Shown: in pieces, positions 20,784-30,830 of the stretch
Layout: every line of letters starts with the position of its first letter
Numbering within the stretch: the stretch's first letter is position 1
Source of the DNA: Macrosoma leucophasiata
Taxonomy: Eukaryota; Arthropoda; Insecta; Lepidoptera; Hedylidae
Direction: 5' to 3'
Assembly (NCBI GenBank): GCA_036365455.1
Contig: JAWQUS010000017.1
Span: 3,348,001-3,412,000, forward strand
DNA: 64,000 nucleotides
The notes under the pieces: generated by a model
Told to the model about the DNA's origin: nothing
Databases searched by the model: none
The model's input: only the letters and a program-made list of their open reading frames with translations
Made by a program: the position numbers and the translations under genes

Positions 20784-21767
20784 ATCGTGCACATCATTCG
20801 CGATTTTCTGTCGGACAGAGGCTTTCGATATCGAATCGAGGGTACCCTTTCGAACCGTCACACCATAACAGCCCGTGTTCTTCAAGGGTCCGTTCTCTCC
20901 CCCCTCCTGTTCACGCTATACACTAGCGATATCCCTGTCCGCCACGGCGTTCAGGTGGCAATGTACGCTGACGACACTGCTATTTACGTCTCTGGCAGAA
21001 AGCCAGAGATCATAAGGAAAGCCCTGCAAGCGGCGGCCAAAGACCTTGAGTCTTGGTTCCGCCGCTGGCGTATAGAGGTAAATCCTAGCAAGAGCGCTGC
21101 CATACTCTTTATACGGGACCGTGCTCCCAGACCTAACGTAGCCCCAGTCCTTATGTTTGACGAGCCCATCCCCTGGATGGACAAAATCAAATACTTAGGA
21201 GTGACGCTTGATCGGCATCTGACCTTCGCTGCACATGTAAGAGCAGTGCGCGCAAAGGCTGCATTCGTGTTGTCCCAATTACATTGTTTATTAAACAAAA
21301 AGAGCAAGCTATCGGCCCGGAACAAACTCCGTGCCTATACGTCCTGCATAAGGCCCATATTATGTTACGCGTCCCCGGTATTCGCCCACGCGAAAAACAC
21401 AACATTACGCAAGCTTCAAACTTTGCAGAATCGATTCTTACGTAGAGCCGTAGGCGCGCCTTGGTACGTACGTAATAAAAACTTGCACATTGACGCAAAC
21501 CTGCCTACAAGCCGGCAGTTTATGAAGCGAGCTTCAGCTCGCTATTTCGATCGGGCGAGTCACCACCCGAATCCGCTGGTCAGAGCGGCCGCGATTTACA
21601 CTCCTTTTGATCGCGCCAAAAGGAGACGTCCAAGGCACGTCTTAAAAGATCCGGACGATGAGACCACGTTGGCCATCGCCGCTATGAACAATCATTTACA
21701 GAATCACACTGCACAAACCGCCAATACAACCCGCCGACGCGTTTCGCGCCGCGCCCGCCCCTGATCC
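20784..21767 (+). pseudogene. Jockey reverse transcriptase C-terminal half
   Basis: Continues in the same frame after the premature TAA: FLSDRGFRYRIEG, VLQGSVLSPLLFTLYTSD, the catalytic YADDTAIYV (YADD at nt 20964-20975), the thumb motif KIKYLGVTLDRHLTF, and a Jockey-style C-terminus with RPILCYASPVF and LQNRFLRRAVGAPWYVRN. It ends in RRRVSRRARP at the natural stop (21765-21767). The catalytic residues are intact, but the protein could only be made by bypassing the stop and two frameshifts upstream. Confidence 0.93.
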
Positions 21768-22061
21768 CGACCCTATCTCCGGCCCCGTGAGGCCGATGAC
21801 ATTCCGGTTATCACCAACCGAATGGAGTAGAGCGAAAGTTGCACCGCCCATAATCGCATATGTCTCATATGTCCCTCCGCAACGTCCTAAGCCGAGGCAC
21901 GGACCCGCATGGGTCACCCTTAGGCAGTTGCGCTAACTGTTTTGCTTAGGCTGGAGCGCCTTCTGCGCTCGCCGATTGCCCGGTGAAGTAGACTAGTGCC
22001 GTCTCGAGACAGGCCGCCTAAACAAAGCCCGACCTAAAAAAAAAAAATAAAAAAAAAAAAA
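21768..22061 (+). other. Jockey 3' UTR and poly-A tail
   Basis: GC-rich non-coding tail with GATTGCCCGGTGAAGTAGAC, TGCCGTCTCGAGACAGGCCG and CAAAGCCCGACC, followed by about 26 A with one interruption. It directly abuts the right target-site duplication. Confidence 0.88.
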
Positions 22062-22240
22062 GATTGTCACTTTCATAGGTTCGATGTGCATTATTTCTTG
22101 ATGAGCACTATAAATCAGTCCGAATTTCAATGAGTCGAGCCTTTACATCTAAATAAAAACAAAACTAGAAATATCAGTCAGTACAAATCGGTTGTTGTTT
22201 ATAATATTCTATTTAATCATGCTTTGATATACATTGATTA

Positions 22241-22311
22241 CAGTGCTCAAAAATAAATAATGCACATCGAGCTTAGGAAGGAGACTATACGTATGAGTTA
22301 CTCTTTATCTC
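22241..22311. mobile_element. Family G MITE, left-end fragment
   Basis: TACAGTGCTCAAAAATAAAT and TGCACATCGAGCTTAGG, then GAAGGAGACT, after which family G sequence stops. The right half is missing. Confidence 0.75.
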
Positions 22312-22542
22312 AAATTACTCGTAGACCTGTGCCCCATTAAATTTAAACAAAAACCTTCGTGGCTGGCTTCAATTCTAAAAAGGCCGAGCAGATGAGTCTT
22401 TGGAAACATTACCTAATAACCGTAGAGGATATCGTATGCGGTGTCTCAATTTCAGTGTTTAATGTCGGTATCTCGTCTGAATGGTCGTGGACTGCACACA
22501 CCAGGATTGTTAAAAATGTGATTGTTATATACATTTTCATAC

Positions 22543-22725
22543 GTGGATGGTCACAGAGAAAGAAGATCAAGACTGACCTACCATGACCAAATAGGTCCAG
22601 TACTGTCTGAGGGTGGGGTCAAAAGTATTAGGAATCGGCGTGCATGTATGAAGAGAATGATGAATGTAGAAGAAGCACGGGAGGTGTGTCAGGACCGCGA
22701 TATCTGGTGCTCCACACTCTCTGCC
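22543..22725 (+). mobile_element. RTE-like LINE 3' fragment
   Basis: About 183 bp matching 50037-50225: it encodes LTYHDQIGPVLSEGGVKS and the following tail. It is cut at CTGCCTA exactly where a family G MITE begins, so the element's own 3' tail is missing. Diverged relative to the copy at 49848. Confidence 0.88.
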
Positions 22726-23016
22726 TAGTACTCAACAATTAATACTGCAAATCGAGCTTGCAATAGAGACGATCGGCTCGTTTCGACTTCGTAGAGCGTT
22801 ATCTCTGTTGCACTTTGCCTACGTAAGCACTGACAGTCCGGTATTGGTCAAAACTTGATCAAAATGGTCGACAAAATTATCTCTTTCGCACCGTACATTA
22901 TTTGATATTTCATGTCAAATAGGTACGGTGCGAAAGAGATAACGCTCTACAGACCCGAAATAGGCCGAAGTCTCCTTCCTAGGCTCGATGTGCAATATTT
23001 GTTTTTGAGCACTGTA
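22726..23016. mobile_element. Family G MITE with enlarged internal palindrome
   Basis: Begins TAGTACTCAACAATTAAT and ends TTTGAGCACTGTA. In the centre TTATCTCTTTCGCACCGTAC is followed, after a 26-nt loop, by its exact reverse complement. This adds about 35 bp relative to the copy at 55473. Confidence 0.88.
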
Positions 23017-23522
23017 CATAATTTTCTTACATTCCTGAATAAAAAATAAACTAATAAATTATTTACTATGACATGTGATTATTTCAAAACAAACATGGGT
23101 TTTATTCAATAAATAATCAGTTATTCGTGGGTCATTAATTATTTTGACACAGATCTGATACAATATATGTAATACTTAATACGTTTATGTTTCTCTAGGA
23201 CTCTAGCTTAATGATACTAGAAATGAATTTAAATTAGAAATTTGTGACCGTAAAGAAAATTTCAAAAAAATCTTCATCTTTTTTAAAATAAACATTTTTT
23301 TTAATTTAATTTACTGTATCGTTTTGTATAATTTAAAAATCCCTTAAAATATAGTGAAAAACATGATTCCTTATAGACATAAATTAGACTTATGTTTTTC
23401 AATAAACAATAATTTGCTGCGACCATTTTAGTTGAGATATAAAAAAAAAATTCCGCTACATGCACAAAGTGCACTTATACATTAAATAATGAGTCAATAA
23501 TAAAATCTATTTGATATATCAC
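23017..23522. other. Unassigned AT-rich sequence
   Basis: No repeat, RNA gene or coding stretch recognised. Confidence 0.35.
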
Positions 23523-23712
23523 TAAAACGGTTGGTCCAGCGGTGTGAGATGACCGTTTGATTCGAAGGGTCGCGGGTTCGATCACCGCACCGGGACAAAT
23601 ATTTGTATGACCTACAGATATTTGTTTCGGGTCTGAGTGTTTGTGCATGTGTTGTTTGTATACAACAGCACCCACAATACGGGCTTATACCTACTGTAGT
23701 GTAAGCGTATTT
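23523..23712 (+). repeat. Family B tRNA-derived SINE
   Basis: Head slightly 5'-truncated (ACGGTTGGTCCAGCGGTG), box B GGTTCGATCAC, body to GTAAGCGTATTTTA. About 15 bp of the tail are missing around CTACTGTAGTGTAAG. Confidence 0.88.
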
Positions 23713-24112
23713 TATTTTATAATTTATTTAAAACATACGTATCGCTTGTATCGCATACGTGTGTCCAAACCATTGCACGGACCGTTTGGGGATCCATGAC
23801 TCGTGAACACAGTTTGGTACATTGCTCGAGCGAAACTTATTGTACATTTAATGTTATACGCATTGTAGTATTTTGACATACTGCCGATTTTGGAGACAGC
23901 TGGAACGACGTTGTTCGGCCCTGTTGACTTCCAATGAAAGCTATCCGTTTGGTGGGTTATGAATAGAGTGATTGAGATGTGAAGTCAAGAGATATTTGGG
24001 CTACTACTATAGCGATTATTTCAGAAACTTTGTGAATTATTTACATTAAATTGTAGTCGGTACTTACAGTTCTAAATTTTTCCAACTTAGTTTAAAAGGT
24101 TAGCAGGTACAC
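23713..24112. other. Unassigned sequence
   Basis: No recognised repeat. TGGAGACAGCTGGAACGACG and neighbouring unique sequence show no coding frame. Confidence 0.35.
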
Positions 24113-24362
24113 TGGTGGTAGAGTAGAGTGTAGGAGCTCGAGGGCGTAGGCAACACCGCATTACGTAATCCATCTGCCGCCAAATGGTAGTGTTTAGCAC
24201 TATCGTGTTCTGGTTAGACGGTAATGTACAGGGAGATAACAACCATGGTCTCAAGGGTGGCAACGCATCAGAATTTTGACTTTGGTCTTTGTGTAATTGT
24301 CTATAGGCATCAATTAACATCAATGTGAACTGCATGCTTGTTGGCCACCTTCACTAAAAAAA
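24113..24362 (+). repeat. Family A, second subfamily
   Basis: ACTGGTGGTAGAGTAGAGTG then GGAGCTCGAGGGCGTAGGCA. The subfamily has lost the perfect 5' hairpin and shares TGCCGCCAAATGGTAG and GTTAGACGGTAATG with 39136 and 54470. A tail present. Confidence 0.85.
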
Positions 24363-24629
24363 ACTTACTAAACATTGCCACTTAACAACCTCAGAATGCA
24401 GTATAACCACAGTAACTTTATTTATCCAGTCATGCTCCAGTTCAGCGTTCAAGTGGCATACAAGTATAATTTGCCCCAAGTTTAAAAGATAAATGACGTG
24501 AATGAATGGCTCATGTTATTACTGTATAAATAGGGGGGCGGGATGCGATGCCTTTTACATTTTTGCGCGCCATATTCCCACCGACTTATTTACTTTTTCG
24601 TTAATTTTGGACGTATAATTCAAAATGTT

Positions 24630-24870
24630 TACTGGTGGTAGATCTCTAGTGACGGAGCTCGCAGGCGTAGGCACCACCGCATTACCTAATATACCTACTT
24701 GCCGCTAAATGGTAGTGTTCAGCACTATCGTGTTCCGGTCAGGTGGTAATGTACGGCCCGTAATCTGCATTTTGACCTTGGTCTTTGTGTGGGTGTCTAT
24801 AGGCTGCAGTCATCACATAACATCAATGTGAACTGCATGCTTTTTTACCACTTCCATTACATAAAAAAAT
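24630..24870 (+). repeat. Family A retroposon with internal deletion
   Basis: 5' end ACTGGTGGTAGATCTCTAGT through GTACGGCCCGTAATCTGCAT, where about 55 bp are lost, then the normal 3' end with A tail. Inserted in unit 1 of repeat U. Confidence 0.9.
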
Positions 24871-24911
24871 ACAACCAGCCATAAAGCCAATGCAAGGTAA
24901 TGAATTACAGT

Positions 24912-25274
24912 TCTATGTAGTATCCGACCGAACTTTCGGATTCAGTTTCTGTTTCAGCCAGTTTCGGCCATAAAATCAAGTTTCGATGGCAGTTTCGGTT
25001 TCGGCCAAAATCGGCAGAAACTTTTGTAGGTAACCAGAACTCATAGGAAGGCTGATTGGTCTGTGCCAAAACAGAATTTTGAAGTAATTGTGCGCGCTCG
25101 CCTCTCTTCATTTCTCGCGGCAACGCTTTGATGGACTCTGTCAGGAAATTGTCAAATTTAAGTATTTTAAGGTATTTTATAATTGACCACGTGAGTTTCG
25201 GCCGAAACTGAAGCCACGGCCGAACATTCGGTTTTGGTTTCGGCCAAAACCAGTTTCGGTCGGGCTCTAGTCCC
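24912..25274. mobile_element. TTTCGG-rich foldback element
   Basis: Multiple TTTCGG/CCGAAA motifs concentrate at both ends. GTATCCGACCGAAC at the left matches, inverted, TTTCGGTCGGGCTCTAGT at the right. TTTCGGCCGAAACT near the right is itself palindromic. Alignment to unit 3 shows that this block is an insertion. The long minus-strand frame across it is a by-product of the repeats. Confidence 0.7.
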
Positions 25275-25282
25275 ATGACATA

Positions 25283-25332
25283 GAGGAAGCCAGTTTAAGC
25301 TGCTTTTGAGGAAGCCAGTTTAAGCTGCTTTT
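25283..25332 (+). repeat. 25-bp perfect tandem duplication
   Basis: GAGGAAGCCAGTTTAAGCTG followed by CTTTT, repeated twice head to tail without change. Unit 3 of repeat U has only one copy of the corresponding sequence. Confidence 0.92.
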
Positions 25333-25486
25333 GAGTTTATTATAATTAAGGCGGAAATTAAGTAGTCTGTTTTCCGTGTTTACTTGTTTAATTATAAAAA
25401 CCAGAGGCCAAGATGAAAGGTATTCTAGTTTTTGTGTTGACGTTTAAAGATTGCAGTTTTAATAATGTAACATTTATTATTTAATT

Positions 25487-25753
25487 GATGCGAAACCCAG
25501 CTATGTTCAGCGCTATGTTTAGAGTGTTAAGTTATATATGAGTAAAATAATATAATTAATTCACGGACATAACTTCCGAAACATTATTCATCCAGCCTTT
25601 TTCCAGTTCATTATTCAAGTAGCAAGTTAAAACAAATAAAAAAGTAAAACAAATTCACACAAGTATAATCTGCCCCAAGTTAATAAGATAACTGACGCAA
25701 ATAAATGGCTTATGTTGAATAATGAAGCCTACAAAGTTCATTATTTTCATTGT
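25487..25753. repeat. Unit 2 of local repeat U (short)
   Basis: Starts GAAACCCAGCTATGTTCAGC and continues through TTCACGGACATAACTTCCGA and AATCTGCCCCAAGTTAATAA to GGCTTATGTTG. The right half of the unit is absent. It lies directly before unit 3. Confidence 0.75.
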
Positions 25754-26280
25754 TGAAACCTAGCTATTTTCAGCGCTACATTTGAAGAGCGTAAAATATA
25801 AAATTCACGGACATTACCCAAAAAACCTTATTTACCCTGGCATATCCCAGTTCATTGCTTAAGTGGCAAATAAAACGATATTCAAACAAGTGTAATCTGC
25901 CTTGAGTTTATAAGTATAAGTTTATAGTTATAAGATAAATAACGTTAATAAGTGGCTCATGTAAAAGGTAGAATTGAAGGTACTGCGTAAACAGGGGGAC
26001 GTGACGGCGAATCCATTTCATATTTTTACGCGCCATATTTCTTCCAACTTATTAACTTTCACGTTTATTTTTGAACGCATATTTCAAAACACAAAAGTTA
26101 GCTTCTCTTAGGCTTTTGTTTACTTCATTTTGTATTACATGAACCCTATTCAAGGTAATGAATGACAGGCTTGCTTGTGACGACGAAGCCAGTTTATGGT
26201 CGTTTCGAGTTTATTATAATGAAATAGGAAATTAAGAAGTCCTTTGTATCTGCATGAGCTCATCTCACAAATAGATAATG
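25754..26280. repeat. Unit 3 of local repeat U (longest, uninterrupted)
   Basis: 527 bp from GAAACCTAGCTATTTTCAGC to GAAATTAAGAAGTCC. It serves as the reference for recognising the insertions in unit 1. It contains CGCGCCATATTTCTTCCAAC and TCAAGGTAATGAATGACAGG. Confidence 0.75.
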
Positions 26281-26426
26281 ATAATAAGACGTTTAGGTCA
26301 AAATATCAGATCTTGTTTTATTGTAGATGTTTGAAGGTTAAAGTATTTATGAATGAAGATTCCAATATTTATAATTTTGATTATGTTGAAGTTGTTTCTC
26401 AAATAAGGTAATAATAAAAGCAAATG

Positions 26427-26508
26427 AAGCGCGCATGGCCCTGCTGGTGTAAAACGTAAGCGATCTACTCGGTTAAGCGATACGGGCGCGGTCGGGTGTG
26501 TGATTGAA
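26427..26508 (+). repeat. Family D, 5S-like head only
   Basis: GAAGCGCGCATGGCCC through ACTCGGTTAAGCGATACGGG and GCGGTCGGGTGTGTGAT. The copy stops before the GGGTGACC block, so only the 5' head is retained. Confidence 0.8.
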
Positions 26509-27700
26509 CTCTGCATCATCAAAACCGGAGGTATCGTTCTTTAAACTTCTTGGTGATTTTGAAAGGCAAGAATAATGTATTGTTATAATATCTAACATAA
26601 TTAAAAAATTCTCGTGTGATAATGTTTGTAACAATACTCCTCCGCAGCAGCAAGACCGATCAGTATGAAATTTTGTGTGTATAGTTGGTAGGTATGAGAA
26701 TCGGTTGTAGTCTTTTTTATATCCCTAAATGGTGAGGGTGATTCTTATCATTTTTTTTTTTCGTTTTTTTGGACTTTTAATTTGTTTATACCTGTGTACC
26801 TCTAAGGCGATACGTTTCGTTACGTCGATACGTTACGTTTAAGTTCGTCGGGGCAGCTATTTATTAAGATTGTACTGTCGTAAGAACTATAAAAATCACC
26901 CAAGTAATTAGCACTCAGTTTTGTTATTTTTAAGAATTATAATTTGTTAAAATATTTATTAAGAATACAGTATTTTTTATGTAATGGTTAAAAACAAAGA
27001 TCTACAATTTATATCAATATTAAACTGTTTTTCTTACTTAAAACTATAATAATAATAAGATCAAGGTTGGATCATGGGTCTAATACAGAAGGCGGTACTT
27101 CTCGGCACGGCACGTATAGTTAGGAGGTTCTTGTCTCTGTGACCCTAACCACCGATAGCATAGAGCCTATTTCCGCTGCCGGCGGCGCACTATTTTTTAA
27201 TTTCTCATAGGTATATGTTTGTTTGTTTAATAACTACTTATGTATGTAAAAATATTAAATAAGAACAAGAATAAATGAGTGAATACTAACATAGTAACTT
27301 TTGCTGGGATTAATCAACACCATAAGATTATGTACATAGCCTACATATTATTATTTGTAAACTGTTGTACCGCGGTGTGACGTCATAACGTGCTGCAATT
27401 TTATATAGGCCGTTTTGAGTCATTTCACTATTTGCAACGTTTTGAATCATTATATCTTAACAACTTTTAGTACTTATTGACTATATGTTTCAAAGACAAT
27501 TTATTTATCCAATACTATTACAGGGTAACCAATAAAAAAAATAGGCAACATCCCAATACGATTGACTAAACGTCAGTAAATACTAAAATAATAACACCAT
27601 TATTTAAAAATTTTAGTGACATCCCTGTTGCTTCAATGGAGTGTAGGTAAATATTTTATAAAATGGGCTTAGTTTCCATACTGTTTGTATCTATTTACTG
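26509..27700. other. Unassigned sequence
   Basis: No family match. Around 27060-27180 a GC-richer patch (TTTCCGCTGCCGGCGGCGCA) resembles a LINE 3' UTR, without coding sequence or a second copy to confirm it. A TCGATACGTTACGT repeat lies near 26810-26845. Confidence 0.4.
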
Positions 27701-27950
27701 TGCCGCTAGTGGCAAATTAAATGCGCGTTTCCGTGCTTCGGAGGGCACGTTAAGCCGTCGGTCCCGGTTGCTCTCGATAGATAGCCGTCGTTAAACCTTG
27801 TCGGAGGCATCCGTGCGGGATGGCCACTAACCTGTATCTCCACCAACCCGCATTGGAGCGGCGTGGTGGAGTAAGCTCCAAGTCTGCCCCCAAGAAGGGG
27901 AGAGACTCGTGCCCAGCAGTGGGACGTTTGAAGGGTTGCCCTTACTAACA
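27701..27950 (+). repeat. Family D SINE, head missing
   Basis: Begins at TGCCGCTAGTGGCAAATT, just downstream of the 5S-like head, then CCGAAGCACGGAA-type body in sense orientation to GCAGTGGGACGTTTGAAGGG. The 5' head is truncated and the tail lacks clear TTA repeats. Confidence 0.9.
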
Positions 27951-27952
27951 AT

Positions 27953-28170
27953 TTTCAGCGCTAGGATTTCCCATCGTACCCAATTTAATTGTTTAAATGT
28001 CAAATAAAACGTTATTTGCACAAGTGTACCTAATCTGCTTTAAGTTCACAAGGTTAATGACGTTAATAAGAAGCTCATGTTAAAATGTAGAACTGAAGGT
28101 ACTGTGTAAAAATGGGGGCGTGACGTGAAGCCATTTTGTATTTTACGTGCCATATTCCCTCCAACTGGGG
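27953..28170. repeat. Unit 4 of local repeat U (dispersed)
   Basis: TTTTCAGCGCTAGGATTTCC, ACAAGTGTACCTAATCTGC, TAGAACTGAAGGTACTGTGT and GTGCCATATTCCCTCCAAC match units 1 and 3 in order. It lies 1.7 kb downstream of unit 3, immediately after a family D copy. Confidence 0.72.
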
Positions 28171-28688
28171 GATGATCATCCCTAAATCGAGAGCACGCTG
28201 GAAGTGATACAGTTCTGGTTACGATTTGCCTACACAGGAGGCGATTTATGTTACGATCTAGTTCCCCACTTCTGCCCCGATATTGCCACTGATTTTAGAG
28301 TCGTGTGTAGAAACGGCCTACACACACAGTAAACAGGTTTTTTTTTTCATTATCATAAAAGCTATTTTAAACGCTACGCTTCCAATATTTATTCAATTCT
28401 TCCGTTACTGACGTATCTACTTATTGAGTAACTGAGTGATTGACTGACTGATTGACAATATACAGCTGAAATTTCTGGTTACAGAGAGCTGAAATTAGCA
28501 TGCCGATTTTATGGGGAGGGTTGTCAGCACTAATTGAGAGCTCCCGAATTTCTAAAGGAAACGAGAATACAGTATATACACGGTCAGATCTTATACCTTC
28601 AGATAGTACCTACTTTATTAGATCAAAGTAGGCCAATCCTAACTTTAATGTTTTCGTTACGCTTTCGATTATGACATCATCTTTAAAA
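28171..28688. other. Unassigned sequence
   Basis: No coding region. About 28640-28685 (TAATGTTTTCGTTACGCTTT, CGATTATGACATCATC) resembles the end of the palindromic element at 40580-40740. Confidence 0.4.
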
Positions 28689-28892
28689 CTGGTGGTAGAG
28701 CTCCAGTGATAGCTGCTCGCGGGCATAGGCACCACCGCATTACCTAATATACTTGCCGCTAAATAGTAGTGTTCAGCACTATCGTGTTCCGGTCAGGTGG
28801 TAATGTACGGCTCTGTAATTTCCGGCACAGTGGCATAACACCTAATGCCTCAGAAGTGGCAGCGCATCTGCATTTTGACCTCTGGTCAATAG
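28689..28892 (+). repeat. Family A, 3'-truncated
   Basis: Intact 5' end ACTGGTGGTAGAGCTCCAGT; stops after TGACCTCTGGTCAA without an A tail. One of few copies that lack the 3' end. Confidence 0.88.
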
Positions 28893-28976
28893 TGCAGTAC
28901 CTACTACGTTAAGTTATCAAATGCGACTATTTGAAACGCAGTGAAATAGGCTCTAATTTTTTTTATGTAAATAACT

Positions 28977-29036
28977 AAACCATCGGAGCATGCTTGTTTT
29001 TTCATTTTTACACCGATACTCTCATTCACACAAAGC
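28977..29036 (-). mobile_element. RTE-like LINE internal fragment
   Basis: AACCATCGGAGCATGC and TTTTTACACCGATACTCTCA match the RTE-like element at 14101-14158. About 60 bp only, encoding the SIGVKMKKGMLRW region. Confidence 0.85.
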
Positions 29037-29402
29037 CTGGCGGGTTACGGCCCTTTTCGTTGGAGGAACATTTCCATCCATTCCTCTACAGAACTTACTT
29101 ATGCTCAATATCGAAGTTCCACCATCAGTGCCTACTTTACGGAATCGTTTATCGTAACTATTGAATCTCTCTCTAAATACGATAAAACGTGCTCTATAGC
29201 TGTAAGCAGTTTTCAACGGAATCGTAAAATGCAGACTTTATTCCTTGCAGTTTTATGTTCAGCTCCGAGTCGGGTTCTACGCTGTCTTTTTCGCAGTCGG
29301 CAATACTTCTCAACTGTTATTTAAAGTTAGCACTATATAATGGTTTATAAGTGCTAACGTTGAGTTACTTTGGACAGAATTATGTTTTTATTTGGATACA
29401 AT
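29037..29402. other. Unassigned sequence with a small shared block
   Basis: CCCTTTTCGTTGGAGGAACA, TTTCCATCCATTCC and TACAG recur in similar form at about 31738-31782. The family is not identified. No coding region. Confidence 0.4.
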
Positions 29403-29545
29403 AACACAACTTGAAACAACCATGTAGCTCACATTGATGTTAAGTGATAACTGCAGCCTACAGAAAACCAAGAGTCAAAATGTAGATAGATGCGTTACCA
29501 CCCCTGAGACCTAAGGTGTTATGTCTCTGTAATAGTTTTTACGGG
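29403..29545 (-). repeat. Family A 3' half, left arm of an inverted pair
   Basis: Minus-strand AACCATGTAGCTCACATTGA to GTAATAGTTTTTACGGGGCC. It faces the plus-strand copy at 29595-29770. Confidence 0.82.
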
Positions 29546-29594
29546 GCCATACAAAACCATACTTACATTATCATTACCATTCTTACATTGTACC

Positions 29595-29770
29595 ACCCTG
29601 TAATTTCCGACACAGAGGCATAAACATCTTAGGCCTTCAGGAGTGGCAACGCATCTGCATTTTGACCTCTGGTCATTGTGTGGATGTCTATAGGCTACAG
29701 TTAATACTTTACATCAATGTGAACTGCATTATTATTTGCCACTGTTATTAAATAAATTAAAAAAAATCTT
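29595..29770 (+). repeat. Family A 3' half, right arm of an inverted pair
   Basis: CCTGTAATTTCCGACACAGA to an A-rich tail. It forms an inverted repeat of about 140 bp with 29403-29545, separated by 50 bp. Confidence 0.88.
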
Positions 29771-29779
29771 TCTTTTTTT

Positions 29780-30125
29780 TTTAATTCTGTACCCGAAGGT
29801 TAAAAACCGAACCCGTTCTAAGACTCCGATGTCCATTAGTCCGTCCCTGCGTTTGTCTATCACCAGGCTGTATCTCATGAACCGTAGTACGCTGACAGTT
29901 GAAATTTTCTAAAAACTAAAAATATAATAATTTTATTAAAGGGGACTCCCATACGATCAACGAAAATATTCAGTTATCAAATTATTTATTCACTTTGGAA
30001 ATAAATAATTAAAATACAATAAACTAAATAGTTAAGGGGAGCATACAACAAACGTGATACTTTTGCCATGTCTATAGAAAATGGTACGGAATCCGTCGTG
30101 CACGAGTTCGAATCGCACTTGGCCA
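29780..30125 (+). repeat. Interspersed element ending in a TCGAATCGCACTTGGCC block
   Basis: CTGTACCCGAAGGTTAAAAA, TGTATCTCATGAACCG and GACAGTTGAAATTTTCTAAA, then ATGGTACGGAATCCGTCGTG and CGAATCGCACTTGGCCAG. I recognise these as blocks of a common lepidopteran non-coding interspersed element. An AT-rich stretch near 29955-30030 interrupts it. Confidence 0.6.
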
Positions 30126-30265
30126 GTCAATAGACGTACGAGTAATACTATAAGGTTTCCACTTTTGAGGTACAATACCTTAAAAATATACTAAATACAA
30201 GTACTACCATTTAGCACCAGATAAAACCTTATTGCGTTCATTCTACGCAACATCTCTACTTTTCT

Positions 30266-30580
30266 CTGCCTCGGTAGCCTAGTGGTAGCAGGCCACTACT
30301 ACTACGCTGAGGTCCTGGGTTCGATTCCCGGGTAGGGGGTTATCAGAGATAATGGTGAAAAATCCTTTATCTCAGGTTCTATTGGGATTTTTCTATTTTC
30401 TGGAAATTTCCCAGTACCTCAAAGTTTGGTAATGTGCCCGGAGATGTCAACAGGCTCGCCACCTGTAACATGGGCCAAAACGTAACCGGCGAATTGTGGG
30501 TGTTTGCATGTATGCTTGAATGCATGCATTTACCTCTGCCTACCCCTTCGGGGATTACAGGTGTGAAGTTACGTTACGTT
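30266..30580 (+). repeat. Family C tRNA-derived SINE, full length
   Basis: tRNA-like head CTGCCTCGGTAGCCTAGTGG with box A (TAGCCTAGTGG) and box B GGTTCGATTCC near 30320, an acceptor-like end CCCGGGTAGGGGG, and a ~230-bp body. The end is GGGATTACAGGTGTGAAGTT followed by ACGTTACGTT. No disabling change in the polymerase III boxes. Confidence 0.9.
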
Positions 30581-30830
30581 TTATCTCAACTTTTTAAACA
30601 TCAACTCATAACTATATCTACAACTTAATAACATTATGAAAAAATATTTACGCGTGACAAATTCAATTCGGTGAAAACCATGAGAAGCGTTTTATAAAAA
30701 TACTTTGCAGGCAAACAGCCAAAATACAGGTTGAGTGGTTCATTCAATATAATCACGCGCGTTATTATATTTTTTTTATCAACACATAATAAATGGGGTT
30801 TATGGCTTGTTTTTGTTTTAGAATTTTGCG

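Larger units (their letters stand above)
19087..22061 (+). mobile_element. Jockey-clade LINE, ends preserved, interior deleted
   Basis: A 2975-bp non-LTR retrotransposon, much GC-richer than the surroundings, with a poly-A tail and a GATTGTCAC(T) target-site duplication. The first ~225 bp, from CATTCCGGTTCGTGGG, do not encode endonuclease and look like element 5' sequence. They join directly to the endonuclease C-terminus, so ORF1 and most of the endonuclease are deleted. The ORF2 remainder carries two frameshifts and one stop. It moved by target-primed reverse transcription and is now defective. Confidence 0.93.
18874..22112. mobile_element. Family G MITE split by a Jockey LINE
   Basis: The left part (18874-19086) has TACAGTATCCAATAAGAAAT and TGCACATCGA. 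The right part (22062-22112) has TCGATGTGCATTATTTC and GAGCACTATA. Together they make one family G MITE of about 260 bp. GATTGTCAC occurs at both breakpoints, at 19078-19086 and 22062-22070. Confidence 0.92.
24400..25375. repeat. Unit 1 of local repeat U, carrying two insertions
   Basis: Aligns with unit 3 (25754-26280) through TTTATCCAGTCAT, GTATAATTTGCCCCAAGTTT, GCGCGCCATATTCCCACC, GCAAGGTAATGAAT and GAAGCCAGTTTA. A family A copy (24630-24870) and a TTTCGG-rich foldback (24912-25274) interrupt it, and a 25-bp tandem duplication is present. No coding sequence. Confidence 0.75.

Noticed and set aside
24905..25276. 123-codon minus-strand frame with repeated charged and aromatic residues
   Set aside because: Created by the TTTCGG motif array of a foldback element, with no protein-like character outside the repeats.
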